Source: Microbacterium sp. TPD7012 (GTDB lineage: Bacteria; Actinomycetota; Actinomycetes; Actinomycetales; Microbacteriaceae). Taken from it: a DNA stretch of 64,000 bases. The position numbers and the translations under genes were made by a program. The notes under the pieces are model-generated. The model did not search any database and was not told the origin of the DNA. It was given only the letters and a program-made list of their open reading frames with translations. Below are positions 18,617 to 25,914 of this stretch, piece after piece. The first letter of the stretch is position 1. Each line of letters starts with the position of its first letter. Location of the stretch: assembly GCF_003075395.1 (NCBI RefSeq), contig NZ_QDFV01000002.1, positions 496,001 to 560,000 on the forward strand, read 5' to 3'.

Positions 18617-18690
18617 CGTAAAGTGACCCGCCCGCTGGAGTCTGTGTGCGGGGTGTGAATCATGCGAGAGTGAAGGGTCAGGAGGTTTCG

Positions 18691-19314
18691 ATGACGACAC
18701 CCGCAACCCGCAGTCGGGAGAACACGCGTGCCCGACTCCTCGAGGCGGCGGCACAGGTCTTCGCCGAGGTCGGCCTCGACGGCGCCTCCGTCGAGGCCGT
18801 CTGCGAGCGCGCCGGTTTCACTCGCGGCGCTTTCTACTCCAACTTCGAGTCGAAGGACGAGCTGTTCCTCATGCTCACGGCCAGTGTGGCCGAGGTGCGC
18901 GTGAACGCGGTCCGCACCCGGGTCGAGGAGATGACGGCAGAGGGCGCGCTCGCCGAAGGCTGCGACCCCATCGACCTGGTGCAGCAGGTCATGGAGCTCG
19001 GGGGCGATGATCGCCTCGGGGTGATGCTGATGAGCGAGATCCGCATCCGTGCCCTGCGCGACGAGCAGTTCGGCATCGCCTACCTGGCGCAGGAGCGCGA
19101 GATGGTCGCGAGCATCGCGCAGATCGTCGAGGACATCGTCGCGGCGGGGCGGCTGAAGCTGCGACTGCCGGCCGACGTCGCGGCCCGCATGCTCATGATC
19201 GTCTGGGAGGGCATGACCGTCCGCGGTGCGATGGCCGGCCAGGACGACGAGAAGCTCCGCCACTCCGGGAGCGAAGAGCTCGGCCGGCTGGTGCAGCTGC
19301 TCATCGAGGGCTGA
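18691..19314 (+). CDS. TetR/AcrR family transcriptional regulator
   Basis: A 207-aa one-component repressor. The N-terminal DNA-binding domain shows the classic pattern: LLEAAAQVFAEVGLDGASVE, then CERAGFTRGAFYSNFESKDE. The C-terminal two thirds would bind the inducing ligand. The ATG at 18691 follows AGGAGG by 7 nt, a clear start. Because it diverges from the MMPL-YhgE operon with two palindromes between, it most likely represses that operon and itself, with a lipid or drug as the signal. The ligand is inference only. Confidence 0.92.
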   Translation: MTTPATRSRENTRARLLEAAAQVFAEVGLDGASVEAVCERAGFTRGAFYSNFESKDELFLMLTASVAEVRVNAVRTRVEEMTAEGALAEGCDPIDLVQQVMELGGDDRLGVMLMSEIRIRALRDEQFGIAYLAQEREMVASIAQIVEDIVAAGRLKLRLPADVAARMLMIVWEGMTVRGAMAGQDDEKLRHSGSEELGRLVQLLIEG

Positions 19315-19320
19315 GCCGGC

Positions 19321-20298
19321 TCAGGCCTCGGCGAGCACTCCGTGGCAGCGCTCGAGTCGGGCCAGCCACCAGTCGCGGCGCTCGGCCGAGGCGGCCAGGC
19401 GCGTGAGCGCTGCGGCATCCGGCGTCACCCGGCCGACGGGGATCGCGCCATCGACAGGGCGCAGGTCGGCGACATCATCGAGGAAGAGCGACGAGGTGCC
19501 GAGTCCGCAGTCGTAGTCCAGGTTCGGGAGAGCAGCCGCGAGGGCGGCGCCCTGTGACAGGCCGATCGCGGTGTCGAGTGCGCTCGACACGACGACGGGG
19601 AGACCGGCGGCCGTCACGATCTGCAGTGCGTGCGTCACTCCGCCCAGCGGTTGCGCCTTGATCACCAGGATGTCTGCGGCGCGGGCGCGGGCGACGGCGA
19701 GCGGATCGGACGACTTTCGCACGCTCTCGTCAGCGGCGACCGGGATGCCCATGTACTTCACCCGCTTGCGCAGGTCGGCGAGCTCCGGCACGGTCGCGCA
19801 CGGCTGCTCGACGTACTCGAGGTCGAATTCGTTCAGGGCGTGCACCGCGTGCTCGGCCTCGTCGACGTTCCACATCCCGTTCGCGTCCACGCGGATGCGA
19901 CCCTCCGGGCCCATCGCCTCCCGCACTGCGCGCACCCGGGCGACGTCGTCCGCGAGCGTCTGGCCGGGCTCGGCGACCTTCACCTTCGCCGTCCGGCATC
20001 CGGCGAAGCGCGCCAGGACCTCGGCGACGCGCTCCGCCGGGATCGCGGGGATCGTCGCGTTCACGCGTACTCGATCGCGCAGCGGCGCGGGCTGGGGATG
20101 CCAGCCGAAATCGATGGCGGCGGCGAGCCAGCTCGCGGCCTCCGCATCGTCGTACTCCACGAAGGGGGAGAACTCGGCCCACCCCTCCCGCCCCTCGAAC
20201 AGGAGCGCCTCCCGCGTGTCGACGCCGCGGAAGCGGGTGTGCATCGGGAGCGAGGCGACGCGGGCGGAAGCGAGGAGGTCTGCGAGCGGGGGGAGCAT
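19321..20298 (-). CDS. menC: o-Succinylbenzoate synthase
   Basis: Dehydrates SHCHC to o-succinylbenzoate in menaquinone synthesis; enolase superfamily, cytoplasmic. The 325 aa contain the catalytic Lys pair motif (TAKVKVAEP), the metal ligands in VDANGMWNVDE, EQPCATVPEL and AADES, and the second lysine in LVIKAQPLGG. Length and motif order match actinobacterial MenC. I chose ATG at 20298 with CACAAT 6 nt upstream; longer extensions lack support. menB and menE lie about 1.5 kb to the right on the other strand, so the pathway is grouped but not in a single operon. Confidence 0.92.
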   Translation of the reverse strand: MLPPLADLLASARVASLPMHTRFRGVDTREALLFEGREGWAEFSPFVEYDDAEAASWLAAAIDFGWHPQPAPLRDRVRVNATIPAIPAERVAEVLARFAGCRTAKVKVAEPGQTLADDVARVRAVREAMGPEGRIRVDANGMWNVDEAEHAVHALNEFDLEYVEQPCATVPELADLRKRVKYMGIPVAADESVRKSSDPLAVARARAADILVIKAQPLGGVTHALQIVTAAGLPVVVSSALDTAIGLSQGAALAAALPNLDYDCGLGTSSLFLDDVADLRPVDGAIPVGRVTPDAAALTRLAASAERRDWWLARLERCHGVLAEA

Positions 20299-20388
20299 GA
20301 CCCCATTGTGCCCCCATGCTTCTCGTTCCCGTGGCAGCTGTGGCGGGTCGTGGATGGAGACACCCGCCAGAACTGTCACGGGAGCCCT

Positions 20389-20400
20389 CACATAAATGTG
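20389..20400. promoter_or_regulatory. Palindrome CACAT-AA-ATGTG, candidate PadR operator
   Basis: A perfect 5-bp-arm inverted repeat just upstream of the PadR promoter. It contains the ACAT/ATGT half-sites typical of PadR operators, so self-repression is likely but unproven. Confidence 0.6.
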
Positions 20401-20403
20401 TGA

Positions 20404-20433
20404 TTGACAATGGTGTGTGACGCACAGTAACGT
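20404..20433 (+). promoter_or_regulatory. Promoter TTGACA-18-TAACGT, leaderless, for padR
   Basis: A consensus -35 (20404-20409) and a TANNNT -10 (20428-20433) are separated by 18 bp. The -10 is 7 nt before the ATG at 20441, so the transcript probably begins at the start codon. This is the best complete promoter of the leaderless class in the window. Confidence 0.78.
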
Positions 20434-20440
20434 GTGATTC

Positions 20441-20773
20441 ATGAACGAGACGCTCGACACACATCTGCAGGAGCTCAGGCGCGGCACCATCGTGCTCGCC
20501 TGCCTGCAGCTGCTGCGCACGGCGGGGTACGGCTACGGACTGCTCGAGGACCTCGAGCGCCGCGGCTTCGCCACCGACGCGAACACGCTGTACCCGCTGC
20601 TTCGCCGACTGGAGAAGCAGGAGTACCTGACGAGCGAGTGGAACACCGACGAGGCCAGGCCCCGCAAGTTCTACCGCACCTCGGAGACCGGCGTCCGGCT
20701 GGCCGACACCCTCACCGACGAATGGCGATCTCTCACGACGGCGATCGCATCCCTCACCTCAGAGGAGAACTGA
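20441..20773 (+). CDS. PadR family transcriptional regulator
   Basis: A 110-aa winged-helix regulator of the short PadR-s2 type. Recognisable stretches are GTIVLACLQLLRTAGYGYGL, NTLYPLLRRLEKQEYL and the wing RPRKFYRTSETG. Short PadR proteins usually pair with an adjacent membrane protein, and here the next gene follows after one base. Promoter and operator candidates directly precede the ATG. It probably controls this two-gene operon. Confidence 0.93.
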   Translation: MNETLDTHLQELRRGTIVLACLQLLRTAGYGYGLLEDLERRGFATDANTLYPLLRRLEKQEYLTSEWNTDEARPRKFYRTSETGVRLADTLTDEWRSLTTAIASLTSEEN

Positions 20774-20774
20774 C

Positions 20775-21767
20775 ATGCCTACCAAGACCACCCTCACCGA
20801 GCGGTACATCACCGCCACCATCCGCAGCCTGCCCGCGACGGCGCAGGCCGATGTGCGGGCCGAGCTCGAGGCATCGATCGCCGACGCCGTCGAGGCCCGC
20901 GTCGAGCAGGGCGAGCCGCGCGAGGCCGCCGAGCACTCCGTGCTCACGGAGCTCGGCGACCCGGGCGTCCTCGCCGCCGGCTACGCCGATCGCCCGCTGC
21001 ACCTGATCGGCCCGCGCTACTTCCTCGTCTGGTGGCGACTGCTGAAGCTGCTCCTCTGGATCGTTCCCGCCTGTGCGGCATTCGGCGTCACGATCGCCAA
21101 GATCCTGGAATTCGCGACGATCGGCGAGACCATCGGCGCGGTCGTCGTCGTGATCATCCAGGTGATCGTGAACGTGGGCTTCTGGACCACGCTCGTCTTC
21201 GCGATCCTGGAGCGGACGGTGCCGGTGCCGGAGACCGAGTGGAGCGTCGACCAGCTGCCGGAGATCTACGAGACCCGTGCCGGCTTCTCCGAGATGATCG
21301 GCTCGATCATCTTCCTCGTGCTAGCGGGTGCCGCGATCCTGTGGGATGCGCTGCGAGGCTTCGTCCGCACGGACGGCGAGGCGCTGCCCATCCTGAACCC
21401 GGAGCTGTGGCCGTGGTGGATGACGGCGCTGCTCGTCCTGATGGCGGCGGAGCTGCTGCTCGCGATCGCCGTCTACCGCGCCGGACGCTGGAACGCCGGC
21501 TTCGCCGTGGTGAACACCGTACTGGCCATCGCCTTCGCCGTTCCCGCGCTGTACCTGCTCGCCTCGGGTCAGCTGGTCAACCCGGAGTTCCTCGACTACC
21601 TCGCGACGAACCACGCAGACGACCTCGCGAATGCGAACGCCGGTGCCGCCGAGCAGGGCGGGGTGCTGCGTGTGGTCAGCGTCGTCCTCGGCGTCGTCAC
21701 GGCAGGGATCGTCGTGTGGGACATCATCGACGGCTGGCTGAAGGCCTCGCGCGCGCGCCGGAGCTGA
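20775..21767 (+). CDS. HAAS-type (permease prefix) domain membrane protein
   Basis: A 330-aa protein. The first 75 residues form an amphipathic helical domain (YITATIRSLPATAQADVRAE, then LTELGDPGVLAAGYADRP) of the type found beside PadR regulators and called HAAS or DUF1700-like. About six to seven membrane segments follow. Domains of this kind are thought to couple PadR to a membrane protein. No catalytic motif is visible. It is co-transcribed with padR (1-bp gap) and ends at the strong terminator at 21783. Confidence 0.8.
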   Translation: MPTKTTLTERYITATIRSLPATAQADVRAELEASIADAVEARVEQGEPREAAEHSVLTELGDPGVLAAGYADRPLHLIGPRYFLVWWRLLKLLLWIVPACAAFGVTIAKILEFATIGETIGAVVVVIIQVIVNVGFWTTLVFAILERTVPVPETEWSVDQLPEIYETRAGFSEMIGSIIFLVLAGAAILWDALRGFVRTDGEALPILNPELWPWWMTALLVLMAAELLLAIAVYRAGRWNAGFAVVNTVLAIAFAVPALYLLASGQLVNPEFLDYLATNHADDLANANAGAAEQGGVLRVVSVVLGVVTAGIVVWDIIDGWLKASRARRS

Positions 21768-21782
21768 ACTCCCGGCAGACGG

Positions 21783-21808
21783 AACGCCGCCCTCTTCGGG
21801 GCGGCGTT
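21783..21808 (+). terminator. Intrinsic-type hairpin after the PadR operon
   Basis: AACGCCGCCC pairs perfectly with GGGCGGCGTT around the 6-nt loop TCTTCG, then TCGTCG follows. A 10-bp GC-rich stem just after the operon fits a terminator. Confidence 0.85.
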
Positions 21809-21833
21809 TCGTCGTTCTCGGGGAGGGCGGGAA

Positions 21834-21839
21834 TAGGCT
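21834..21839 (+). promoter_or_regulatory. -10-like TAGGCT, leaderless start of menB
   Basis: TAGGCT lies 7 nt before the GTG of menB and just after the preceding terminator. Confidence 0.58.
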
Positions 21840-21846
21840 GGATCCC

Positions 21847-22791
21847 GTGACCACCGCATTCGTCTCCGATCTGTTCGACCCCGCCGAATGGGTGCTCGCG
21901 CCCGGAGCCGAGGACTACACGGACATCACCGCCCACGTGACGCACGACGGGGGCGTCGCCCGCATCGCGTTCGACCGGCCGGAGGTGCGCAACGCCTTCC
22001 GCCCCCACACGGTCGACGAGCTGTACCGCGCTCTCGACATCGCGCGTCAGGACCCTCGCATCGGCGCGGTGCTGCTGACCGGCAACGGCCCGAGCCCGAA
22101 GGACGGCGGGTGGGCGTTCTGCTCCGGCGGCGACCAGCGCATCCGCGGACGCGACGGGTACAAGTACTCCGACGCTTCGACAGGCTCAGGGGCCCAAGGG
22201 GCGACGGGCTCAGAGGCCGAGGGTTCCTCCGCTCGCGTGGGACGTCTCCACATCCTCGAGGTGCAGCGTCTCATCCGCTTCATGCCGAAGGTCGTCATCG
22301 CCGTCGTCCCGGGATGGGCAGCCGGCGGCGGGCACTCGCTGCACGTGGTGTGCGACCTGACGATCGCCTCGGCGGAAGAGGCGCGTTTCAAGCAGACGGA
22401 TGCCGACGTCGGCAGCTTCGACGCCGGATACGGCTCCGCCTACATGGCCCGCCAGACCGGGCAGAAGTTCGCGCGGGAGGTGTTCTTCCTGGCGGAGGAG
22501 TACTCCGCGCAGCGCGCCTACGAGGCCGGCGCGGTGAACCGCGTCGTGCCGCATGCCGAGCTCGAGGTCGAGGCGCTGAAGATGGCACGGACCGTGCTGA
22601 CCAAGTCGCCCACGGCGATCCGGATGCTGAAGTTCGCGTTCAACGCGGTCGACGACGGGCTCGTCGGACAGCAGGTGTTCGCCGGTGAGGCGACCCGCCT
22701 GGCCTACGGCACCGACGAGGCCGTCGAGGGACGCGACTCGTTCCTCGAGAAGCGCGACCCCGACTGGTCGTCGTTCCCCTGGCACTACTGA
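21847..22791 (+). CDS. menB: 1,4-Dihydroxy-2-naphthoyl-CoA synthase
   Basis: Closes the naphthoquinone ring from o-succinylbenzoyl-CoA; crotonase superfamily, cytoplasmic. The 314 aa carry SGGDQRIRG, the oxyanion-hole region GWAAGGGHSLHVVCDLTIAS, QTDADVGSFDAGYGSAY and the C-terminal DWSSFPWHY, all typical of MenB. Residues 110-125 (ASTGSGAQGATGSEAE) are encoded by a tandem family 1 repeat and sit in the loop after GRDGYKY, which as I recall is disordered in the M. tuberculosis enzyme. Start is GTG with TAGGCT 7 nt upstream. menE follows after 16 bp. Confidence 0.96.
   Translation: MTTAFVSDLFDPAEWVLAPGAEDYTDITAHVTHDGGVARIAFDRPEVRNAFRPHTVDELYRALDIARQDPRIGAVLLTGNGPSPKDGGWAFCSGGDQRIRGRDGYKYSDASTGSGAQGATGSEAEGSSARVGRLHILEVQRLIRFMPKVVIAVVPGWAAGGGHSLHVVCDLTIASAEEARFKQTDADVGSFDAGYGSAYMARQTGQKFAREVFFLAEEYSAQRAYEAGAVNRVVPHAELEVEALKMARTVLTKSPTAIRMLKFAFNAVDDGLVGQQVFAGEATRLAYGTDEAVEGRDSFLEKRDPDWSSFPWHY
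22175..22218. repeat. Dispersed element, family 1 tandem copy inside menB
   Basis: CTTCGACAGGCTCAGGGGCCC (one mismatch to the core) is followed by a decayed second copy, CGACGGGCTCAGAGGCC. Read as S-T-G-S-G-A and T-G-S-E-A, this is the third frame used by the element in this window. Confidence 0.85.
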
Positions 22792-22807
22792 AGCCCGCGG
22801 ACCTGCC

Positions 22808-23968
22808 ATGACCGCCCTGATCGCGACGGATGCCGAAGACCCGGGGCAGCTCCGCGACGCGCTGCAGCGCGCTCTCGACGACGGGCCGGCCCTGGGCTTC
22901 GGAATGCTCGCGGGTGCACCGGACGAGGTGCCGGACGGTATCGCGGCGGTCATCGCGACCTCCGGGTCGAGCGGCATCCCGAAGCGCGTCTCCCTGAGCG
23001 CGGAGGCGCTGCGGGCGAGTGCCGAGGCGACAGCGAGCCGCATCGGCAGCGGGCGGTGGCTGCTCGCACTGCCCGCCGGCTACGTGGCGGGGCTCCAGGT
23101 CCTGGTGCGATCGATTCTCGCCGGCACGGAGCCGGCGGTGATCGACGGCCGCTTCTCGCCGAATTCGTTCGCCGAGGCGACGTTCGAGATGCTGCGACCG
23201 GCGCCAGGGTCGAGCGCCGGCCTCCCGGACCTGTTCACATCCCTCGTGCCCGCCCAGGTCGCGACGCTGCTCGACGCGGCCGGGGACACGGCCGTGCGTG
23301 CCGCCCTGCAGGCGTATCGGGCGATCCTCGTCGGCGGCCAGTCGCTGCCCGAACCGCTGCGAGAGCGCGCCGCCGACCTCGGCATCCGTCTCGTCCGCAC
23401 CTACGGTTCGACCGAGACGAGCGGCGGCTGCGTGTACGACGGGGTGCCGCTCGAGACGGTCACGGTGCGATCGGTCGACGGCGAACTGCGGATCGCGGGC
23501 CCGATGCTCGCCGAGGGCTACCTCGGGGACGCGGCCCTGACCGCGCGCACATTCGTGCGCGACGAGCACGGCATCCGCTGGTATCGCACGGGTGATCTCG
23601 GACTCGTGGAGGACGGCGTCGTCCGTGTGCACGGGCGCGCCGACAACGTCATCGTGTCCGGGGGGATCAACATCTCGCTTGACCGCGTCGAGCGGATCGT
23701 GCGGCGCATCCCCGGCCTGCACCAGGCTGTCGTCGTCGGCGTCGAGGATGAACGCTGGGGGGAGGCCTCGGTGATCGTCGTCGCACGCGGCGAGGTCCTG
23801 CGGCGCAGCGAGGGGGAGCAGCTCGCGCAGGCACGCGACGCCGTGGGCGAGGAGATCGGCAAGCACGCACGGCCGGCCCGGATGATCGTGGTCGACGAGC
23901 TGGCGGCGCTCGCCTCCGGCAAGCCCGACCGCGAGGCGATCCGGCGCGTGGCCGCCGAGCTCCACTGA
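22808..23968 (+). CDS. menE: o-Succinylbenzoate-CoA ligase
   Basis: Adenylates o-succinylbenzoate and loads it on CoA, producing the MenB substrate; ANL superfamily. The 386 aa are shorter than typical ANL enzymes, as in actinobacterial MenE, lacking much of the N-terminal subdomain. Visible motifs: the phosphate loop ATSGSSGIPKRVSL, TYGSTETSGGCVYDG, YRTGDLG, and the C-terminal catalytic lysine in ALASGKPDREA. ATG at 22808 lies 16 bp after the menB stop, so the two are likely one operon. It would feed MenB directly. Confidence 0.93.
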   Translation: MTALIATDAEDPGQLRDALQRALDDGPALGFGMLAGAPDEVPDGIAAVIATSGSSGIPKRVSLSAEALRASAEATASRIGSGRWLLALPAGYVAGLQVLVRSILAGTEPAVIDGRFSPNSFAEATFEMLRPAPGSSAGLPDLFTSLVPAQVATLLDAAGDTAVRAALQAYRAILVGGQSLPEPLRERAADLGIRLVRTYGSTETSGGCVYDGVPLETVTVRSVDGELRIAGPMLAEGYLGDAALTARTFVRDEHGIRWYRTGDLGLVEDGVVRVHGRADNVIVSGGINISLDRVERIVRRIPGLHQAVVVGVEDERWGEASVIVVARGEVLRRSEGEQLAQARDAVGEEIGKHARPARMIVVDELAALASGKPDREAIRRVAAELH

Positions 23969-23996
23969 CACCCGGGGCTCCTGCCAGACTCGTCGG

Positions 23997-25058
23997 ATGG
24001 ACATACTGCGGTTGGCCGGAGTGCCCGGCGTGGGCAAGAGCACCGTCGCGTGGGCCGTCGCCCGCCAGCTGACGGCCGACGGCGTGCGCGTCGGATACGT
24101 CGACATCGACCAGCTCGGCATGTGCTATCCCGCCCCGTCTGAGGATCCCGACCGCTGGGATCTCAAGGAGAACGCGCTCCGACGCGTCGCCCGGTCCTTC
24201 GCCGCTGCGGGTGTCGAGCGGCTCGTCGTCTCGGGAGTCGCTGATCCGGCGGACCCGCCCCGGGCGAACGGTCACCCCACGGTCTCGCTCTGGCTGGATG
24301 CGGATGAGGCGACGAGGCGAGTGCGTCTCGCTCCCCGGGGCTGGCCGCAGAAGCAGGTCGACGATGTGCTCGCGGTCGGCACGGCGGAGGCCGCGGCGGC
24401 TCATCCGGCGTGGGCGAGGGTCGCCACAGACGGCAGCGCCGTCGAGGAGACCGTGCGCATCGTGCTCGAACGGCCGTCTCCCGGATCCGTCGCGACACCC
24501 GCGGAGTTCCCGCGGAGGGAGCCCGACGTGGCGGGAAGAATCATCTGGATCACGGGGCCACGATGCGCCGGAGCGTCCAGTGTCGGCTGGGAGATCGCCG
24601 CCGAGTCGTGGAGGGCCGGGCAGCGCACGGGATTCGTCGATGTCGCCCAGCTCGGGTTCGTATGGAACGTCGACCGCACCGTGGGGCTGCGCAACACGAC
24701 CTCGCTGCAGCGGCTGTTCGCCGGAGCCGGAGCGCGGACCCTCGTCGCGGTGGCCCCCTTCGAGACGAGCCCGGCGGCCGTGCGGGATGCCTTCCCCGGC
24801 TCCGACATCCGGTTCTTCCGGCTGGATGCCGACGACGACACCCGCCGCGCTCGCGCGCTGCAGGGGGCCGCGGGTACCGGTCCGCTGCTGGCCGGTGACG
24901 ATCTGATCGGGGCTTCCCCGCAGGCCGTCGACGACATCGTCGCCCTGGGTGCGCGTCAGCGGCAGACGCCTGTGCGCGCGGGAGAGCTTCTCATCGGCAG
25001 GGCCGGGATGTCGGCGTCCGAGGTCGCCGAGCAGGTGCGGGCGCACCTGCCAGACTGA
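23997..25058 (+). CDS. Tandem P-loop kinase-like protein, second half degenerate
   Basis: A 353-aa cytoplasmic protein made of two similar halves. The first has an intact Walker A (GVPGVGKS, residues 8-15) and continues VGYVDIDQLGMCYP. The second repeats the layout as GPRCAGAS (187-194), with Ala193 where Lys is needed, and TGFVDVAQLGFVWN. It looks like an internal duplication whose second copy lost nucleotide hydrolysis but kept the fold. Family resemblance is to AAA_33/shikimate-kinase-like P-loop kinases; the substrate is unknown. CAGACT lies 6 nt before the ATG. A methyltransferase gene follows after 5 bp. Confidence 0.75.
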   Translation: MDILRLAGVPGVGKSTVAWAVARQLTADGVRVGYVDIDQLGMCYPAPSEDPDRWDLKENALRRVARSFAAAGVERLVVSGVADPADPPRANGHPTVSLWLDADEATRRVRLAPRGWPQKQVDDVLAVGTAEAAAAHPAWARVATDGSAVEETVRIVLERPSPGSVATPAEFPRREPDVAGRIIWITGPRCAGASSVGWEIAAESWRAGQRTGFVDVAQLGFVWNVDRTVGLRNTTSLQRLFAGAGARTLVAVAPFETSPAAVRDAFPGSDIRFFRLDADDDTRRARALQGAAGTGPLLAGDDLIGASPQAVDDIVALGARQRQTPVRAGELLIGRAGMSASEVAEQVRAHLPD

Positions 25059-25063
25059 TCCGC

Positions 25064-25855
25064 ATGGCCCTGTACACCCACGGACATCACGAGTCCGTCC
25101 TGCGCTCGCACAACATCCGGAACATCGCGAACTCCGCCGCCTATCTCCGCCCTCACCTCGAGAAGACGACCCGCCTCCTCGACGTCGGCGCCGGCCCCGG
25201 ATCGATCACGGTCGACTTCGCGGGCGTCGTCGCCCACGTCACGGCCACGGAGATCGACGAGTCCGCGCTGTCCCTGTCGCGGGGCCTCGTCACCGAGCGC
25301 AGCCTCACGAATGTCGACTTCTCGGTGGAGGACGTCCACGCGCTGAGCTTCCCGGACGACTCCTTCGACGTCGTGCACGCGCACCAGGTGCTGCAGCATG
25401 TCGGCGATCCCGTGCAGGCGCTCCGCGAGATGCGTCGCGTCACCGTCCCCGGCGGGATCGTCGCGGCCCGCGATGCGGACTACGCCGGTTTCCTGTCGTT
25501 CCCCGTGCTTCCTGAACTCGACCGCTGGCTCACCCTGTACCGCGAGGCCGCTCGGGCCAACGGCGGGGAGCCGGATGCCGGCCGCCGTCTGCTGTCCTGG
25601 GCGCGGGCAGCAGGGTTCGACGACGTCACGGCGACGGCATCCACGTGGTGCTACGCGTCACCCGCCGAACGGGCATGGTGGGGAGGCATGTGGGCCGACC
25701 GGATCCTCGAGTCCGCGCTCGCGCGCCAGCTCGTCGACAGCGGGATGGCGACGCCGGAAGACCTCCGCGCCATCAGCGACGCCTGGAAGCGCTGGGCCGA
25801 TGACGGCGACGGGTGGTACCTGGTTCCGCACGGCGAGATCCTCTGCCGCGCATAG
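25064..25855 (+). CDS. Class I SAM-dependent methyltransferase
   Basis: A 263-aa methyltransferase of the UbiE/Methyltransf_11 type. The SAM-binding glycine motif is LLDVGAGPGSITVDF; EIDESALSLSR carries the acidic residue for the ribose, and FDVVHAHQVLQHV is motif IV. The C-terminal part (RAWWGGMWADRI and so on) would form the substrate lid. Substrate unknown. CAGACT lies 7 nt before the ATG, although the gene starts only 5 bp after the previous stop, so it could be read from either promoter. Confidence 0.88.
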   Translation: MALYTHGHHESVLRSHNIRNIANSAAYLRPHLEKTTRLLDVGAGPGSITVDFAGVVAHVTATEIDESALSLSRGLVTERSLTNVDFSVEDVHALSFPDDSFDVVHAHQVLQHVGDPVQALREMRRVTVPGGIVAARDADYAGFLSFPVLPELDRWLTLYREAARANGGEPDAGRRLLSWARAAGFDDVTATASTWCYASPAERAWWGGMWADRILESALARQLVDSGMATPEDLRAISDAWKRWADDGDGWYLVPHGEILCRA

Positions 25856-25902
25856 GCGCACGGATACATCTCGAGGCGGATGCCGGCGCTGAGGCGCTCG
25901 CG

Positions 25903-25908
25903 TAGCGT
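25903..25908 (+). promoter_or_regulatory. -10-like TAGCGT, leaderless start of the histidine kinase gene
   Basis: TAGCGT lies 6 nt before the GTG at 25915. Confidence 0.52.
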
Positions 25909-25914
25909 GGGGGA

